Shown piece after piece: positions 35,122-45,369 of a stretch of 64,000 nt of DNA; the first letter of the stretch is position 1; each line of letters starts with the position of its first letter. The stretch is from Hyphomicrobiales bacterium. GTDB taxonomy: Bacteria > Pseudomonadota > Alphaproteobacteria > Rhizobiales > Xanthobacteraceae. The stretch is from the NCBI GenBank assembly GCA_017305665.1, contig JAFKKH010000010.1, forward strand, positions 159,234-223,233. Direction: 5' to 3'. Below the pieces are notes generated by a model. That model worked only from the letters and a program-made list of their open reading frames with translations. It did not search any database and was not told the DNA's origin. A program made the position numbers and the translations under genes.

Positions 35122-35277
35122 TCAGTGCGCCGCCGCGTACATGATCTTTTCCTCGGTTGCTTCCAGCGCCGAGAATTCCTCGACCACCTTGCCTTGCCGC
35201 GATATCAGGTCGCGGTCGGACAGTGCCATGATCTCGGGCAGATAGGACGAGATCACGACCACAGCTTTGCCTTCAGC
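35122..35277 (-). pseudogene. C-terminal remnant of a sugar ABC transporter ATPase (RbsA/XylG type)
   Basis: The last about 51 codons read AEGKAVVVISSYLPEIMALS, DRDLISRQGKVVEEFSALEA and TEEKIMYAAAH. This is the characteristic C-terminus of the double-ATPase subunit of ribose/xylose-type importers. Upstream in the same frame the homology stops and there is no Walker A, signature or start. It is convergent to the dehydrogenase gene, 28 bp away. It is best read as the tail of a deleted sugar importer that once served this catabolic cluster. Confidence 0.7.
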
Positions 35278-35488
35278 CGGGGCGGGGACGCTGGCTAGCG
35301 AGAGAGCCTGATCGTAGGACGAGACGGCACCCCGATGGCTGATTCTCGGCGGTAAGTCGGCCTCCGAGGCCAGGTCAACCCATCGCGGGCTCTGCGAAGT
35401 TAGCTGTATAAATCCCGGAAACCCTGTTTTTTTGGCTCGATTTCGAAATATTGTTCTTTCGGCCGAATCAACCAACAGGGATTTCCAA

Positions 35489-35788
35489 ATGGCTACCCAG
35501 ATGACCAAATCGCAACTGATCGAGAAAGTCGCCACCGAGGCCGATCTCGCCAAGAAGGACGTCAAGGGCGTCCTCGAGGCATTGGCCACGACGGGTTACA
35601 AGGAACTCAAGAAGAACGGCATTTTCCTGCTGCCGGGCTTCGCCAAGTTCGTTGTGATCAAGAAGCCGGCGACCAAGGCGCGCAAGGGCACCAACCCCTT
35701 CACCGGCGAGCCGATGATGTTCAAGGCGAAGCCCGCCCGGAAGATCGTCCGGGCCCGGCCGGTCAAAGCTGCGAAAGACGCGGTATAA
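35489..35788 (+). CDS. HU-family DNA-binding protein
   Basis: Small basic nucleoid-type protein of 99 residues. Starts at MATQMTKSQLIEKV (ATG at 35489). The helix-turn-helix-like N-terminal dimerisation half is followed by the DNA-bending beta-arm region (GFAKFVVIKKPATKARKG, NPFTGEPMMFKAKPARK) and a basic tail. The arm differs from canonical HU in having FVVIKKPATK, typical of alphaproteobacterial paralogues. It is monocistronic with a near-perfect terminator. The 211 bp upstream (35278-35488) hold its promoter region and no other gene. Confidence 0.88.
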   Translation: MATQMTKSQLIEKVATEADLAKKDVKGVLEALATTGYKELKKNGIFLLPGFAKFVVIKKPATKARKGTNPFTGEPMMFKAKPARKIVRARPVKAAKDAV

Positions 35789-35790
35789 TG

Positions 35791-35818
35791 CAAGGGCCCT
35801 TCGGGGCCCTTGTTTTTT
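35791..35818 (+). terminator. Terminator of the HU gene
   Basis: Perfect 9-base arms CAAGGGCCC / GGGCCCTTG around a TTCG tetraloop, followed directly by TTTTTT, starting 3 bp after the stop codon. Confidence 0.95.
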
Positions 35819-35920
35819 GCTCCTGTTGGTTATGGCGGGCGTTGCCGTAGGCAGCCGGATGGGCACGCCGGTTTGGTGGTCCAGGAATGGTCCGCAGGTA
35901 TTCCGATCATCACATTCATG

Positions 35921-35954
35921 TGCCGGGCGGGTCAGAGCAGAAAGACGCCCGGCA
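35921..35954 (+). repeat. Hairpin in the leader of the CO-dehydrogenase-like operon
   Basis: TGCCGGGCG (35921-35929) and CGCCCGGCA (35946-35954) pair perfectly around a 16-base loop, 122 bp before the GTG of the first gene. A second, looser GC inverted repeat follows to about 35985. The 257-bp gap from 35819 to 36075 contains no gene. The hairpin could be part of a leader or a protein site; no known riboswitch was recognised. Confidence 0.4.
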
Positions 35955-36075
35955 TAAGTGCCCGGATATTCAGGGCATTGCCCGAAATGTCATACGACGA
36001 AAATTCCAGTTACAAAGTTCCTCAGGCATGGTTCTATTTGAACTAGACCAATGAAAAACTGCCTGGGAGGATTAC

Positions 36076-36561
<486 letters not shown>

Positions 36562-36648
36562 TCATCAGGCAGTCCACGCTTCAAGAAAGATCAGGTCGCC
36601 GTATTCGATGGAAGCGGCGCGATAACACTCCGACAGGGAGAGCGAATC

Positions 36649-38988
36649 ATGGGAATCGAGGGAATTGGCGCCCGCGCGCTGCGCAAGGAAGACAAGCGTT
36701 TCATCACCGGCAAGGGCCGGTATGTCGACGATATTCGCCTGCATGGCATGACCTATGCGGCATTCGTCCGCAGCCCCCACGCCTATGCCAAGGTGGTGTC
36801 GATCGACACGGCGCCGGCGTTGGCGATGCCGGGCGTGGTGGCCGTTCTGACCGGCAAGGAACTGGTCGATGACAAGATCGGCAATCTGATCTGCGGCTGG
36901 ATGATTCATTCCAAGGACGGATCGCCGATGAAGATGGGCGCGTGGCCCGCGATGGCGCCGGACACCGTGCGCTTCGTCGGGCAGGCCGTCGCCGTCGTGA
37001 TCGCTGAGACGCGCAACCAGGCGCGGGATGCGGCGGAAGCGGTCGCCGTGACCTACCAGGAACTCAATGCCGTCACCGACATGCGCGACGCCGTCGCCAA
37101 GGGCGCGCCGCAGCTTCATCCGGAAGCGCCGGGCAATGTGATCTACGACTGGACCATCGGCGATGAGGCAGCGACCGATGCCGCGTTCAAGTCGGCGGCC
37201 AATGTGGTCTCGCTCGACATCGCCAACAACCGCCTCGTGCCCAATGCCATGGAGCCGCGCGCGGCGATCGCCGAGTACAATCCGGCCGAGGAGCATTTCA
37301 CCCTGCATACGACGTCGCAGAATCCGCACGTCGCGCGGCTGGTGCTGTCGGCATTTTACAACATCGCGCAGGAGCACAAGCTGCGCGTGATCGCTCCCGA
37401 TGTCGGCGGCGGTTTTGGCTCGAAAATTTTCATCTATCCGGAAGAGATGGTGGCGCTGTGGGCCTCAAAGAAGACGGGCCGGCCGGTGAAGTGGACGAGC
37501 GACCGTACCGAAGCGTTCCTGACCGACGCGCACGGCCGCGATCACCTGACCAAGGCCGAAATGGCGTTCGACAAGGACAATCGCGTAACCGGGCTGCGGG
37601 TCAAGACCTACGCCAACCTCGGCGCCTACATGTCGCTGTTCTCGTCGTCGGTGCCGACTTATCTTTACGCGACGCTGCTGTCCGGCCAGTACAACATTCC
37701 GAACATCTTCGCGGAGGTGATAAGCGTTTACACCAACACCACGCCGGTCGATGCCTATCGCGGCGCGGGTCGTCCTGAGGCGAGCTACGTGGTTGAGCGG
37801 CTGATGGAGACGGCGGCACGCCAGCTCAAGGTCGATCCGGCCGAGTTGCGGCGGAAAAACTTCATCACCCAGTTTCCGCATCAGACGCCTGTGATCATGG
37901 CTTACGATATCGGCGACTTCAACGCATCGCTCGATGCGGCGATGAAGTCGATCGATTATGCGGGCTTCCCGGCGCGCAAGGCCAAGGCGAAGAGCGAAGG
38001 CAAGCTGCGCGGTATCGGCGTGTCTTGTTACATCGAAGCCTGCGGCATCGCGCCATCGAAGGCGGTCGGTAGCCTGGGGGCCGGCGTCGGTCTTTGGGAA
38101 TCCGCGGAGGTGCGGGTCAATCCGGTCGGCACCATCGAAATCCTCACCGGATCGCACAGCCACGGCCAGGGTCATGAGACAGCGTTCGCGCAGGTCGTGG
38201 CCGGCCGGCTCGGCATTCCGATCGATCAGGTCCAGATCGTCCATGGCGATACCGACAAGGTGCAGTTCGGCATGGGGACCTACGGTTCGCGTTCCGCCGC
38301 TGTCGGCCTGTCGGCCATCGTGAAGGCGATGGAAAAGGTCGAGGCCAAGGCGAAGAAGATCGTCGCTCACCAGCTCGAAGCTTCGGAGAACGACATCGTC
38401 ATCGAGGAGGGCCAGTTCAAGGTCGCCGGCACGGATAAGGCCATCGCGTTGCCGATGGTGGCGCTGGCGGCCTACACCGCGCACAACCTGCCTGATGGCA
38501 TGGAGCCGGGCCTGAAGGAGAGCGCGTTCTACGATCCCTCCAACTTCACGTTCCCGGCCGGCTCCTACATCTGCGAGGTCGAGGTCGATCCCGGCACCGG
38601 CAAGACCACGTTCGTGAACTTTGTGGCCGCTGACGACTTTGGACGGCTGATCAACCCGATGATCGTGGAGGGACAGGTCCACGGCGGTCTCGCCCAGGGC
38701 ATCGGGCAGGCGCTCTTGGAGCACGCGGTCTATGACAAGAGCGGTCAGCTCTTGACGGCTTCCTTCATGGATTATGCGATGCCGCGAGCGGAGGATCTTC
38801 CGTCGTTCAAGGTGCAGCACACCATGACGGAATGCCCGGGCAATCCGCTCGGCGTGAAGGGCTGCGGTGAGGCCGGTGCGATCGGTGCATCCGCTGCCGT
38901 CATCAACGCCATCACCGATGCCATCGGCAACAACAATCTCAGTATGCCCGCATCACCCGATCGCGTCTGGCACGCGATCCACGGCTAA
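36649..38988 (+). CDS. CO dehydrogenase-like large molybdenum subunit, form II type
   Basis: Molybdopterin-binding catalytic subunit of 779 residues in the xanthine oxidase family. The active-site loop reads AYRGAGR at residues 369-375, the form II signature, not the AYxCSFR loop with the copper-ligating cysteine of true (form I) CO dehydrogenase. Cofactor loops GGGFGSK and GQGHETA and the C-terminal catalytic glutamate region KGCGEAGAIG are present. Start ATG at 36649 has GGGAG upstream. Form II enzymes often oxidise substrates other than CO, such as aldehydes, aromatic acids or purine-like compounds. Confidence 0.92.
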   Translation: MGIEGIGARALRKEDKRFITGKGRYVDDIRLHGMTYAAFVRSPHAYAKVVSIDTAPALAMPGVVAVLTGKELVDDKIGNLICGWMIHSKDGSPMKMGAWPAMAPDTVRFVGQAVAVVIAETRNQARDAAEAVAVTYQELNAVTDMRDAVAKGAPQLHPEAPGNVIYDWTIGDEAATDAAFKSAANVVSLDIANNRLVPNAMEPRAAIAEYNPAEEHFTLHTTSQNPHVARLVLSAFYNIAQEHKLRVIAPDVGGGFGSKIFIYPEEMVALWASKKTGRPVKWTSDRTEAFLTDAHGRDHLTKAEMAFDKDNRVTGLRVKTYANLGAYMSLFSSSVPTYLYATLLSGQYNIPNIFAEVISVYTNTTPVDAYRGAGRPEASYVVERLMETAARQLKVDPAELRRKNFITQFPHQTPVIMAYDIGDFNASLDAAMKSIDYAGFPARKAKAKSEGKLRGIGVSCYIEACGIAPSKAVGSLGAGVGLWESAEVRVNPVGTIEILTGSHSHGQGHETAFAQVVAGRLGIPIDQVQIVHGDTDKVQFGMGTYGSRSAAVGLSAIVKAMEKVEAKAKKIVAHQLEASENDIVIEEGQFKVAGTDKAIALPMVALAAYTAHNLPDGMEPGLKESAFYDPSNFTFPAGSYICEVEVDPGTGKTTFVNFVAADDFGRLINPMIVEGQVHGGLAQGIGQALLEHAVYDKSGQLLTASFMDYAMPRAEDLPSFKVQHTMTECPGNPLGVKGCGEAGAIGASAAVINAITDAIGNNNLSMPASPDRVWHAIHG

Positions 38989-39010
38989 GCGGCAACAGGG
39001 AGACATCGTC

Positions 39011-39811
39011 ATGTATCAGACCACCTATCATCGCCCGTCCAGCGTCGATGAAGCTGCTTCGCTGTTCGCCAAGGGTTCCGAAGCCAAATATCTCGCCGGC
39101 GGCCATACGCTGCTACCGGTCATGAAGCAGCGGCTTGCGGCGCCGTCGGACGTCATCGATCTCGCCAAGATCAAGGAACTGGTCGGCGTCGAGGTGTCCG
39201 GCGACACGCTCACGATCGGGGCCGCGACGACCTACTACGACGTCCTGAGCAACGCCGACGTGAAGAAAACGATTCCGGCGCTGGTGCACCTGACCTCGGT
39301 GCTCGGCGATCCGGCCGTGCGTCATCGCGGCACCATTGGCGGCTCGATCGCCAATAATGACCCGGCCGCGGATTATCCGGCGGCCGTGCTCGCGCTCGGT
39401 GCGACCGTGAAGACCAACAAGCGCAGCATCGCGGCTGATGATTTCTTCAAGGGCCTGTTCACGACCGCTCTGGAAGACGGAGAGATCATCACGGCGGTAT
39501 CGTTCCCGATTCCCGCCAAGGCTGGCTATGCCAAGATGCGTCATCCCGCCTCGCGCTTCGCGCTGACTGGCGTGTTCGTCGCCAAGACCAAGTCGGGCGA
39601 TGTCCGCGTCGCCGCGACCGGTGCGTCCCAGAACGGCGTCATGCGCGTTGGCGCGATCGAGGCGGTGCTGAAAGCCAACTGGTCGGCGTCAGCTCTGGAG
39701 TCGATCAAGATTCCGGACGCAGACATGATCGCCGACATCCATGGGACGGCGGCTTATCGGGCCAACCTGGTCAAGGTCATGGCGCAGCGCGCGGTGCAGC
39801 AGGCGGGCTAA
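39011..39811 (+). CDS. CO dehydrogenase-like medium FAD subunit
   Basis: Flavoprotein subunit of 266 residues starting at MYQTTYHRP (ATG at 39011, 22 bp after the large-subunit stop). FAD-binding motifs AGGHTLLPVMK (about 36-46) and TIGGSIANNDPAAD (about 111-124) are intact, and a CO_deh_flav_C domain follows. Order small-large-medium differs from the M-S-L order of classical cox operons. Assembly and sulfuration genes (coxD-G type) are not in the window. Only 6 bp separate its stop from the convergent ABC transporter operon. Confidence 0.93.
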   Translation: MYQTTYHRPSSVDEAASLFAKGSEAKYLAGGHTLLPVMKQRLAAPSDVIDLAKIKELVGVEVSGDTLTIGAATTYYDVLSNADVKKTIPALVHLTSVLGDPAVRHRGTIGGSIANNDPAADYPAAVLALGATVKTNKRSIAADDFFKGLFTTALEDGEIITAVSFPIPAKAGYAKMRHPASRFALTGVFVAKTKSGDVRVAATGASQNGVMRVGAIEAVLKANWSASALESIKIPDADMIADIHGTAAYRANLVKVMAQRAVQQAG

Positions 39812-39817
39812 ACCCGT

Positions 39818-40798
39818 CTAGCCGCCCTCATTGAGGAAACAGGCCGCCTGGTGACGGGGGCCTGTGTCCTTGAGTTTTGGCGTCTCGATCCTGCAACGGT
39901 CCATCACGTAGCGGCAGCGGGTGTGGAAAGCGCATCCGGACGGCGGGTTGATTGGACTCGGCACGTCCCCTTCGATCAACGGCGCCGTGTTTTTCTTCTT
40001 GGGGTCTGCAACCGGAACCGCGGCAAGAAGCGCCTGTGTGTAGGGATGCTTCGGACTTGCGAACAAGTCGGCCTTGTCGGCGATCTCGACGATGCGTCCG
40101 AGATACATCACGGCGATGCGGTGGCTGATATGGGCCACCACGGCCAGATCGTGCGCGATGAAGAGATAGGACAGGCCCCTGGCGCGCTGGAGGTCGATCA
40201 GGAGGTTGATCACCTGAGCCTGGATCGACACGTCGAGCGCCGAGACCGGCTCGTCGCACACTAGCAGGCTTGGCCCCAATGCCAGCGCACGCGCGATACA
40301 GATGCGCTGACGCTGCCCGCCGGAAAACTGGTGCGGAAAGTTCTGCATCTGGTCAGGTCGCAGCCCGACCTGTTCGAACAACTCCGCGACGCGTTCCTGT
40401 TTGGCTTTGCCCGTGGCAATGCCGTGAACGCCGAGCGGCTCCGCCACGATGTCACCCGCCCGCATGCGTCCGTTGAGAGATGCAAAGGGATCCTGGAAGA
40501 CGATCTGCATCGAGCGCCGGTAAGGCCGCATCTCGGCTTTGCCGAGCCGGGTGATATCGTCGCCGTTGAGCCGGATGGTCCCGGACGTCGGCTGTACGAT
40601 CCGCATGATGCTGCGTGCGACGGTGGATTTTCCGCAGCCGGACTCGCCGACAAGGCCAAGCGTTTCCCCGACGCCGAGCGTCAGGCTGACGCCGTTCACC
40701 GCGTAGACCTGGCCGATCGTGCGCCGGAGCATGCTGCCGCGCACGGGATAATGTTTCGTGAGATCGGTGACCTCAAGCAGGGCAGGGCTATCGATCAT
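39818..40798 (-). CDS. Peptide-type ABC transporter ATPase, DppF/OppF-like
   Basis: Second ATPase of a five-component oligopeptide/dipeptide-type importer, 326 residues. It starts at [13 protein letters not shown] (ATG at 40798) and overlaps the DppD-like stop by ATGA. Walker [10 protein letters not shown], signature [14 protein letters not shown] and Walker B with CDEPVSALD are intact. The C-terminal oligo_HPY extension contains conserved cysteines ([14 protein letters not shown]) typical of this subfamily. Last gene of the operon. Confidence 0.92.
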   Translation of the reverse strand: MIDSPALLEVTDLTKHYPVRGSMLRRTIGQVYAVNGVSLTLGVGETLGLVGESGCGKSTVARSIMRIVQPTSGTIRLNGDDITRLGKAEMRPYRRSMQIVFQDPFASLNGRMRAGDIVAEPLGVHGIATGKAKQERVAELFEQVGLRPDQMQNFPHQFSGGQRQRICIARALALGPSLLVCDEPVSALDVSIQAQVINLLIDLQRARGLSYLFIAHDLAVVAHISHRIAVMYLGRIVEIADKADLFASPKHPYTQALLAAVPVADPKKKNTAPLIEGDVPSPINPPSGCAFHTRCRYVMDRCRIETPKLKDTGPRHQAACFLNEGG

Positions 40799-41808
40799 GG
40801 CACGCCTGCCGTTTCTGTGGCCCGCCAGCACGCCGCGGCATGGTCGGGGGTCACAGTCTGCATTGGCGGATAGTCTTCGTGGCAGCGCGCGATCGCGAGC
40901 TGGCATCGGGGCGCGAACGCGCAGCCGGCGGGAAGTCGTGTCAGCGACGGAACCGTGCCGGGGATTTCGACGAGCCGCGCCTGATCCGGCGTGTCCGCGG
41001 AAGGGACGGCCGGAATCGAAGCCATCAGGCCGCGGGTGTAGGGATGCCTCGGATCTTCGAACAGGCGCTCCACGGTCGCTTCCTCGACCTTCTTGCCGGC
41101 ATACATGACGATCACCCGTTGTGCGGTCTGTGCGACCACGCCAAGGTCATGGGTGATGAGGACCAACCCCATGCCGAATTCCTTCTGAAGGTCGAGCATC
41201 AACGCGAGAATCTGCGCCTGAATGGTGACGTCCAGAGCGGTGGTCGGTTCGTCCGCGATCAACAGGGCCGGCCGGCAGGCGAGCGCCATGGCGATCATCG
41301 CGCGCTGGCGCATGCCGCCGGAAAGCTGATGCGGATATTCCTTCGCTCGCCGCTCGGGTTCCGGAATGCGGACGAGACGCAGCATCTGGACGGCTTCTGC
41401 CCACGCCTCCTTGGCATCGACGTCCCGATGCAGCCGGATCGTTTCGGTGATCTGGTCGCCAATGCGCATCACCGGATTCAACGATGTCATCGGTTCCTGA
41501 AAAACCATCGAGATGCGGGATCCCCGGATCTCCCGTATTCCGTTCTCGTCGAGGGCGAGCAGGTCGGTGCCCTCGAGCAGAATCGATCCGCCCACCACGC
41601 GCCCCGGCGGGTCGGGCACCAGCCGCATGATCGAAAGCGCCGTAACGCTCTTGCCGCAGCCGGACTCACCGACAATGGCGAGCGTTTCGCCGCGACGGAC
41701 CGAGAACGAGACATCGTCGACAGCCTTGAACAGCCCGGAATTCGTGAAGAACACCGTGCGCAGGTTCTTCACATCAAGAACCGTTTCCCCGTTTTGCGAG
41801 ATATCCAT
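40795..41808 (-). CDS. Peptide-type ABC transporter ATPase, DppD/OppD-like
   Basis: First ATPase of the importer, 337 residues, starting at [10 protein letters not shown] (ATG at 41808). The frame is open upstream over the permease gene but that part is not homologous. Walker A GESGCGKS, signature [14 protein letters not shown] and Walker B with ADEPTTALD are intact, and the oligo_HPY tail follows. TGATG overlap with the permease stop and ATGA overlap with the next ATPase show tight translational coupling. Confidence 0.92.
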   Translation of the reverse strand: MDISQNGETVLDVKNLRTVFFTNSGLFKAVDDVSFSVRRGETLAIVGESGCGKSVTALSIMRLVPDPPGRVVGGSILLEGTDLLALDENGIREIRGSRISMVFQEPMTSLNPVMRIGDQITETIRLHRDVDAKEAWAEAVQMLRLVRIPEPERRAKEYPHQLSGGMRQRAMIAMALACRPALLIADEPTTALDVTIQAQILALMLDLQKEFGMGLVLITHDLGVVAQTAQRVIVMYAGKKVEEATVERLFEDPRHPYTRGLMASIPAVPSADTPDQARLVEIPGTVPSLTRLPAGCAFAPRCQLAIARCHEDYPPMQTVTPDHAAACWRATETAGVP

Positions 41809-42701
41809 CAGCCGCGCTGCCTCGGATCGAGAATGTCGCGAAGCGCGTCGCCAAACAGGTTGGTTCCGAACACCGCGAGGCTGATCGCGATGCCTGGGAA
41901 GATGACGAGCCATGGCGCGGTGCGGACGTATTCGGCTGCCGACTCCGACAGCATCCGCCCCCAGGACGGATAGGGTTCGGGGATGCCGAGACCCAGAAAC
42001 GACAGCGACGCTTCGGTCAGAATGGCGGAGCCGAGCTGGGCCGTCGCCAGCACGATGAGCGGCGCCAGCGTGTTCGGCAGGATATGCCGGAAGACGATAC
42101 GCATTTCGCTCATGCCGATGGCGTTGGCCGCCTCGACAAACGGTAATTCCCTCAGCGCCAGCGTGTTGGCGCGGATCACGCGTGCGACCGAGGGCACGAG
42201 CGGGATCGCAATCGCGATGATGACGTTCTCCAGCGACGGCCCGAGCGCGGCCGTCATCACCAGCGCGAGCACCAGCAGCGGCAGCGCCTGCAGGATATCG
42301 ATGATGCGCTGGAAGATCAGGTCGACCCAGCCCGAGAGATAACCGGAGGCGAGGCCGATCACGACTCCGATCGATCCGCCGAGCGCGGTCGAGCCTAGAC
42401 CGACAGCAAGCGAAATTCGGGCACCGTGAATGATGCGGCTGAAGACGTCGCGGCCGAATGCATCGGTGCCCAACCAATATTTGGCGCTGGGAGCCGCAAG
42501 GGCATGAACGGAATCGACTTCCAGCGGGTCGAACCGTGCGATTACATTGGCGAAGATCGCCGCCAGCACGAAAATGACCATGATGACGAGGCCGATCGTG
42601 CCGAGCACGTGCCGTCCCGCCATGTACTTATACTTGCGCCAGCCCCTCGTGGCATGAGCGCCCGCGCGTCTGAGTTCGACGTCGTAGTTGATTGCACTCA
42701 A
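41808..42701 (-). CDS. Peptide-type ABC transporter permease, DppC-like
   Basis: Inner-membrane permease of 297 residues with an N-terminal cytoplasmic stretch, a first helix at about 35-60 and a BPD_transp_1 core of five helices. The EAA loop for ATPase contact lies near EAANAIGMSEMRIVFRHILP. The start lies 21 bp after the DppB-like stop. Together with that subunit it forms the translocation path. Confidence 0.92.
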   Translation of the reverse strand: MSAINYDVELRRAGAHATRGWRKYKYMAGRHVLGTIGLVIMVIFVLAAIFANVIARFDPLEVDSVHALAAPSAKYWLGTDAFGRDVFSRIIHGARISLAVGLGSTALGGSIGVVIGLASGYLSGWVDLIFQRIIDILQALPLLVLALVMTAALGPSLENVIIAIAIPLVPSVARVIRANTLALRELPFVEAANAIGMSEMRIVFRHILPNTLAPLIVLATAQLGSAILTEASLSFLGLGIPEPYPSWGRMLSESAAEYVRTAPWLVIFPGIAISLAVFGTNLFGDALRDILDPRQRG

Positions 42702-42722
42702 CGGGAGACCTCGAATATCGGA

Positions 42723-43670
42723 TTAATCATTGTATCTGATCCGGGGATCAAATACGGCGTACAGCATGTCCACGGTGAAATTCGCCAGGACCACGATGAG
42801 TGCGCAGAACATCACGAGGTTCTGCACGATCGGATAGTCGCGCCAGCGGATCGCCTCCACGAGAAAGCGGGCGATCCCCGGAATATTGAAGACGGTTTCG
42901 GTTACGATAAGGCCGCCGACCAGAAAGGCGGCTTCGATTCCCAGAACCGTGATGATCGGAAGCATTCCGTTTTTCAAGGCATGCCGGAAGTTGACCGTTG
43001 TTTCGGATGCGCCCTTGGCTCGCGCGGTCCGGATGTAGTCCTGCCGCAGAACCTCGAGCATCGAAGATCGCGTGATGCGCATGACCAAGGCCGCGCTCCG
43101 GAATCCAACTGCCATCGCCGGAACGCAATAGATCGCCACTGCCTGGCCGAAGCTTTGCGGGTTAGGCGTATAGATCGGCATGGTCCCGAACATCGACACG
43201 GAGGCCATCAGGATCAGCAGTCCCAGCCAGAACGAGGGGAGGGACAGTCCACTGAGACTGACGGCACGCAGGATGTAGTCCAACCGGGAGCCCTGCTTCA
43301 GCGCGCTGAGAACGCCGAGTGGAATCCCGATTGCCGCGGAGAACATCAGGGCGAGGCCGGCCAGCCGCGCAGTGATCGGAATGCGCGGCAGGATTTCGTC
43401 CAGCGCAGGTTTCTCGGATACGTAGGAGTATCCGAGATCACCGTGCAGCAGGCCGCCGATCCAGTGCAGATACTGCACCACGATGGATTGATCGAGCCCA
43501 AGCTCCCGTTCAAGGTTGGCCTTGTCGGACGGGTCGACGAAGCCAGCCGCATCGAACAGGATATCGACGATGTTGCCGGGGACGATCCGCAACAGCACAA
43601 AGATGATGACCGATATCCCGAACAGGGTGATCAGCATCAGTGCCAAGCGGCGAACAATATATCCAAGCAC
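42723..43670 (-). CDS. Peptide-type ABC transporter permease, DppB-like
   Basis: Inner-membrane permease of 315 residues that starts at GTG 43670 with MLGYIVRRLALMLITLFG, the usual N-terminal helix of DppB-type subunits. Six helices, with an EAA loop around TARAKGASETTVNFRHALKN. It lies 54 bp downstream of the substrate-binding protein. Confidence 0.92.
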   Translation of the reverse strand: MLGYIVRRLALMLITLFGISVIIFVLLRIVPGNIVDILFDAAGFVDPSDKANLERELGLDQSIVVQYLHWIGGLLHGDLGYSYVSEKPALDEILPRIPITARLAGLALMFSAAIGIPLGVLSALKQGSRLDYILRAVSLSGLSLPSFWLGLLILMASVSMFGTMPIYTPNPQSFGQAVAIYCVPAMAVGFRSAALVMRITRSSMLEVLRQDYIRTARAKGASETTVNFRHALKNGMLPIITVLGIEAAFLVGGLIVTETVFNIPGIARFLVEAIRWRDYPIVQNLVMFCALIVVLANFTVDMLYAVFDPRIRYND

Positions 43671-43724
43671 CCGACTGCTCCAGTTGGTCGGTTGGCGCGG
43701 TATGGTTCTTGTTTGTTGCGATGG

Positions 43725-45317
43725 CTACTTATCGAGCCATACGTCCTCATAGCGGTAGCCGTTGTATGAGCTGTTCACCATAACGGTGACGCCCTTTACA
43801 TAAGGCTGCCAGCACGTGCCGGTACGCGAATGATAGATGATCGGTCGTGCGACGTCCTCCTGGATCTGCTTGTCGATTTCCCACACAAGCTTCTTTCGCT
43901 TGTTGAGATCGGTCTCCAGAGACTGCTTGTCGAACAGCTTCTCGATCTCCGGATTGCAGTATTTCGTGTAGTTCCGCTCGGAGTTGCAAGAATAGTTCTC
44001 GTAGAACGCCTGATCCGGATCGTCGACCGCATTTCCAGTCAGGTTGAGGCCGAGCGCATAGTCCTTGCGGGCGATCTTGGAGAACCAGTTCGCGGTTTCG
44101 ACCACATCGAGCTCGCCGTCGATGTAGATGTCCTTGAGCTGATCGATCAGGATGACGGCTGGATCGCGGTAGACCGCGATATTGCGGGTCGAAACCTTCA
44201 CTGGGAGGTGCTTGTTCGGGCCGTATCCGGCTTTTTCCATCAGCTTGCGGGCTTCCTCCCGATTAGCCTTCACGTCGGGGCCATAGCCGGGAATGGTTTC
44301 GAGCATTTCCTTGGGCATGCCCCAGATGCCGTCCGGTTGCGGCAGCATGGTGCCGCCGATGTCGGCCTGACCCTCGAACAGGATCGAGATGAATGCCTTC
44401 CGGTCGAGAGCGAGCGCCATCGCCTTGCGTATATCGGGATTGTCGAATGGCGGCGACGCGCGGTTGACGATGATGTTGGTGCTGACGTTATTGGGCGCAA
44501 CCACACAAATTGCCTTCGGGTCCTGTGCTTTGACGTCCTTCAGGAGGGGAATTGACACCTCGGTCGGGAACGTCATGTCGAACTTGCCCGAAACGAAGCC
44601 CAGGATCGCGGTCGAACGGTTGGGAATGATGGTGTATTCGATGCCGTCGAGGTGTGGCAGGCCTTTTTTCCAGTAGTCAGGATTGCGGGTCAGCTTGATG
44701 GATTCATTGGCTTTGAATTCGACAAATTTGAACGGTCCGGTTCCGATCGGATGCGTGCGCATCTGAGCCGGCGAAACATGACAGGGGTAGATGGGCGAGT
44801 AGCCGGAAGCGAGAAGGGTGATCAGCGCCGGCTGCGGCCGCTTCAGATTGAAAGATACCTCGTAGTCGCCATTCGTCGTGATGTCTTCGACTTGGTTGTA
44901 CCAGGCCTTGCGCGGATTCTTGCGGAATTTTTGCTGCGATTTTCCCATCACCATGTCAAACGTGCACTTGACGTCGGCAGAGGTGAACGGCTTGCCGTCG
45001 TGCCACTTGACGCCCTGGTGCAATTTGAAGGTGAGTTTTTTCTTGTCGTCGCTCCAGGCCCAGCTCGTCGCGAGCTCGGGCACGATCGAGTCGATGCTGT
45101 TCTGAGCTACATCCTGCTTGTACATCACCAGGTTATTGAACACCGCCATGAAGGGGACGTTTACGGAATACGTCGCTTCTTCGTGGATCGATGCGCTGGC
45201 GGGACTGTCGCGGTGGTACATCCGAAGGATGCCACCCTGCTTCTCTGCTGCAAGGCCAGCGCTGCTGGTGATCAGCAAAGACACAATAAGCACGCCGAGC
45301 ATTTTCATGCTGCGCAT
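43725..45317 (-). CDS. Periplasmic substrate-binding protein, family 5 (DppA/OppA-like)
   Basis: Extracytoplasmic solute-binding protein of 530 residues that gives the importer its specificity. ATG at 45317 is chosen because GGGAGGAAG lies just upstream; an in-frame ATG five codons earlier overlaps that site. A signal peptide runs to about residue 23 (SAGLAA). The SBP_bac_5 fold is evident from LATSWAWSDDKKKLTFKLHQ, GVKWHDGKPFTSADV and GTGPFKFVEF. Peptides are the default substrate, but this family also carries nickel, sugars and opines, so the ligand is uncertain. First gene of the five-gene operon. Confidence 0.92.
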   Translation of the reverse strand: MRSMKMLGVLIVSLLITSSAGLAAEKQGGILRMYHRDSPASASIHEEATYSVNVPFMAVFNNLVMYKQDVAQNSIDSIVPELATSWAWSDDKKKLTFKLHQGVKWHDGKPFTSADVKCTFDMVMGKSQQKFRKNPRKAWYNQVEDITTNGDYEVSFNLKRPQPALITLLASGYSPIYPCHVSPAQMRTHPIGTGPFKFVEFKANESIKLTRNPDYWKKGLPHLDGIEYTIIPNRSTAILGFVSGKFDMTFPTEVSIPLLKDVKAQDPKAICVVAPNNVSTNIIVNRASPPFDNPDIRKAMALALDRKAFISILFEGQADIGGTMLPQPDGIWGMPKEMLETIPGYGPDVKANREEARKLMEKAGYGPNKHLPVKVSTRNIAVYRDPAVILIDQLKDIYIDGELDVVETANWFSKIARKDYALGLNLTGNAVDDPDQAFYENYSCNSERNYTKYCNPEIEKLFDKQSLETDLNKRKKLVWEIDKQIQEDVARPIIYHSRTGTCWQPYVKGVTVMVNSSYNGYRYEDVWLDK

Positions 45318-45354
45318 ATCTTCCTCCCTCATGGCGGTCTCGTGACGGACCTCT

Positions 45355-45369
45355 TATCGTGCAACGATA
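45355..45369 (-). promoter_or_regulatory. Possible operator TATCGT-GCA-ACGATA upstream of the ABC importer operon
   Basis: Perfect 6-base inverted repeat with a 3-base spacer, 38-52 bp before the start codon of the binding-protein gene. The whole 314-bp gap (45318-45631) has no gene: it holds this site, the operon promoter and the terminator of degP copy 2. Confidence 0.4.

Noticed and set aside
35810-36046. Possible 78-codon gene after the HU terminator
   Set aside because: It would start with a TTG inside the terminator stem, lacks a ribosome site and shows no family features.
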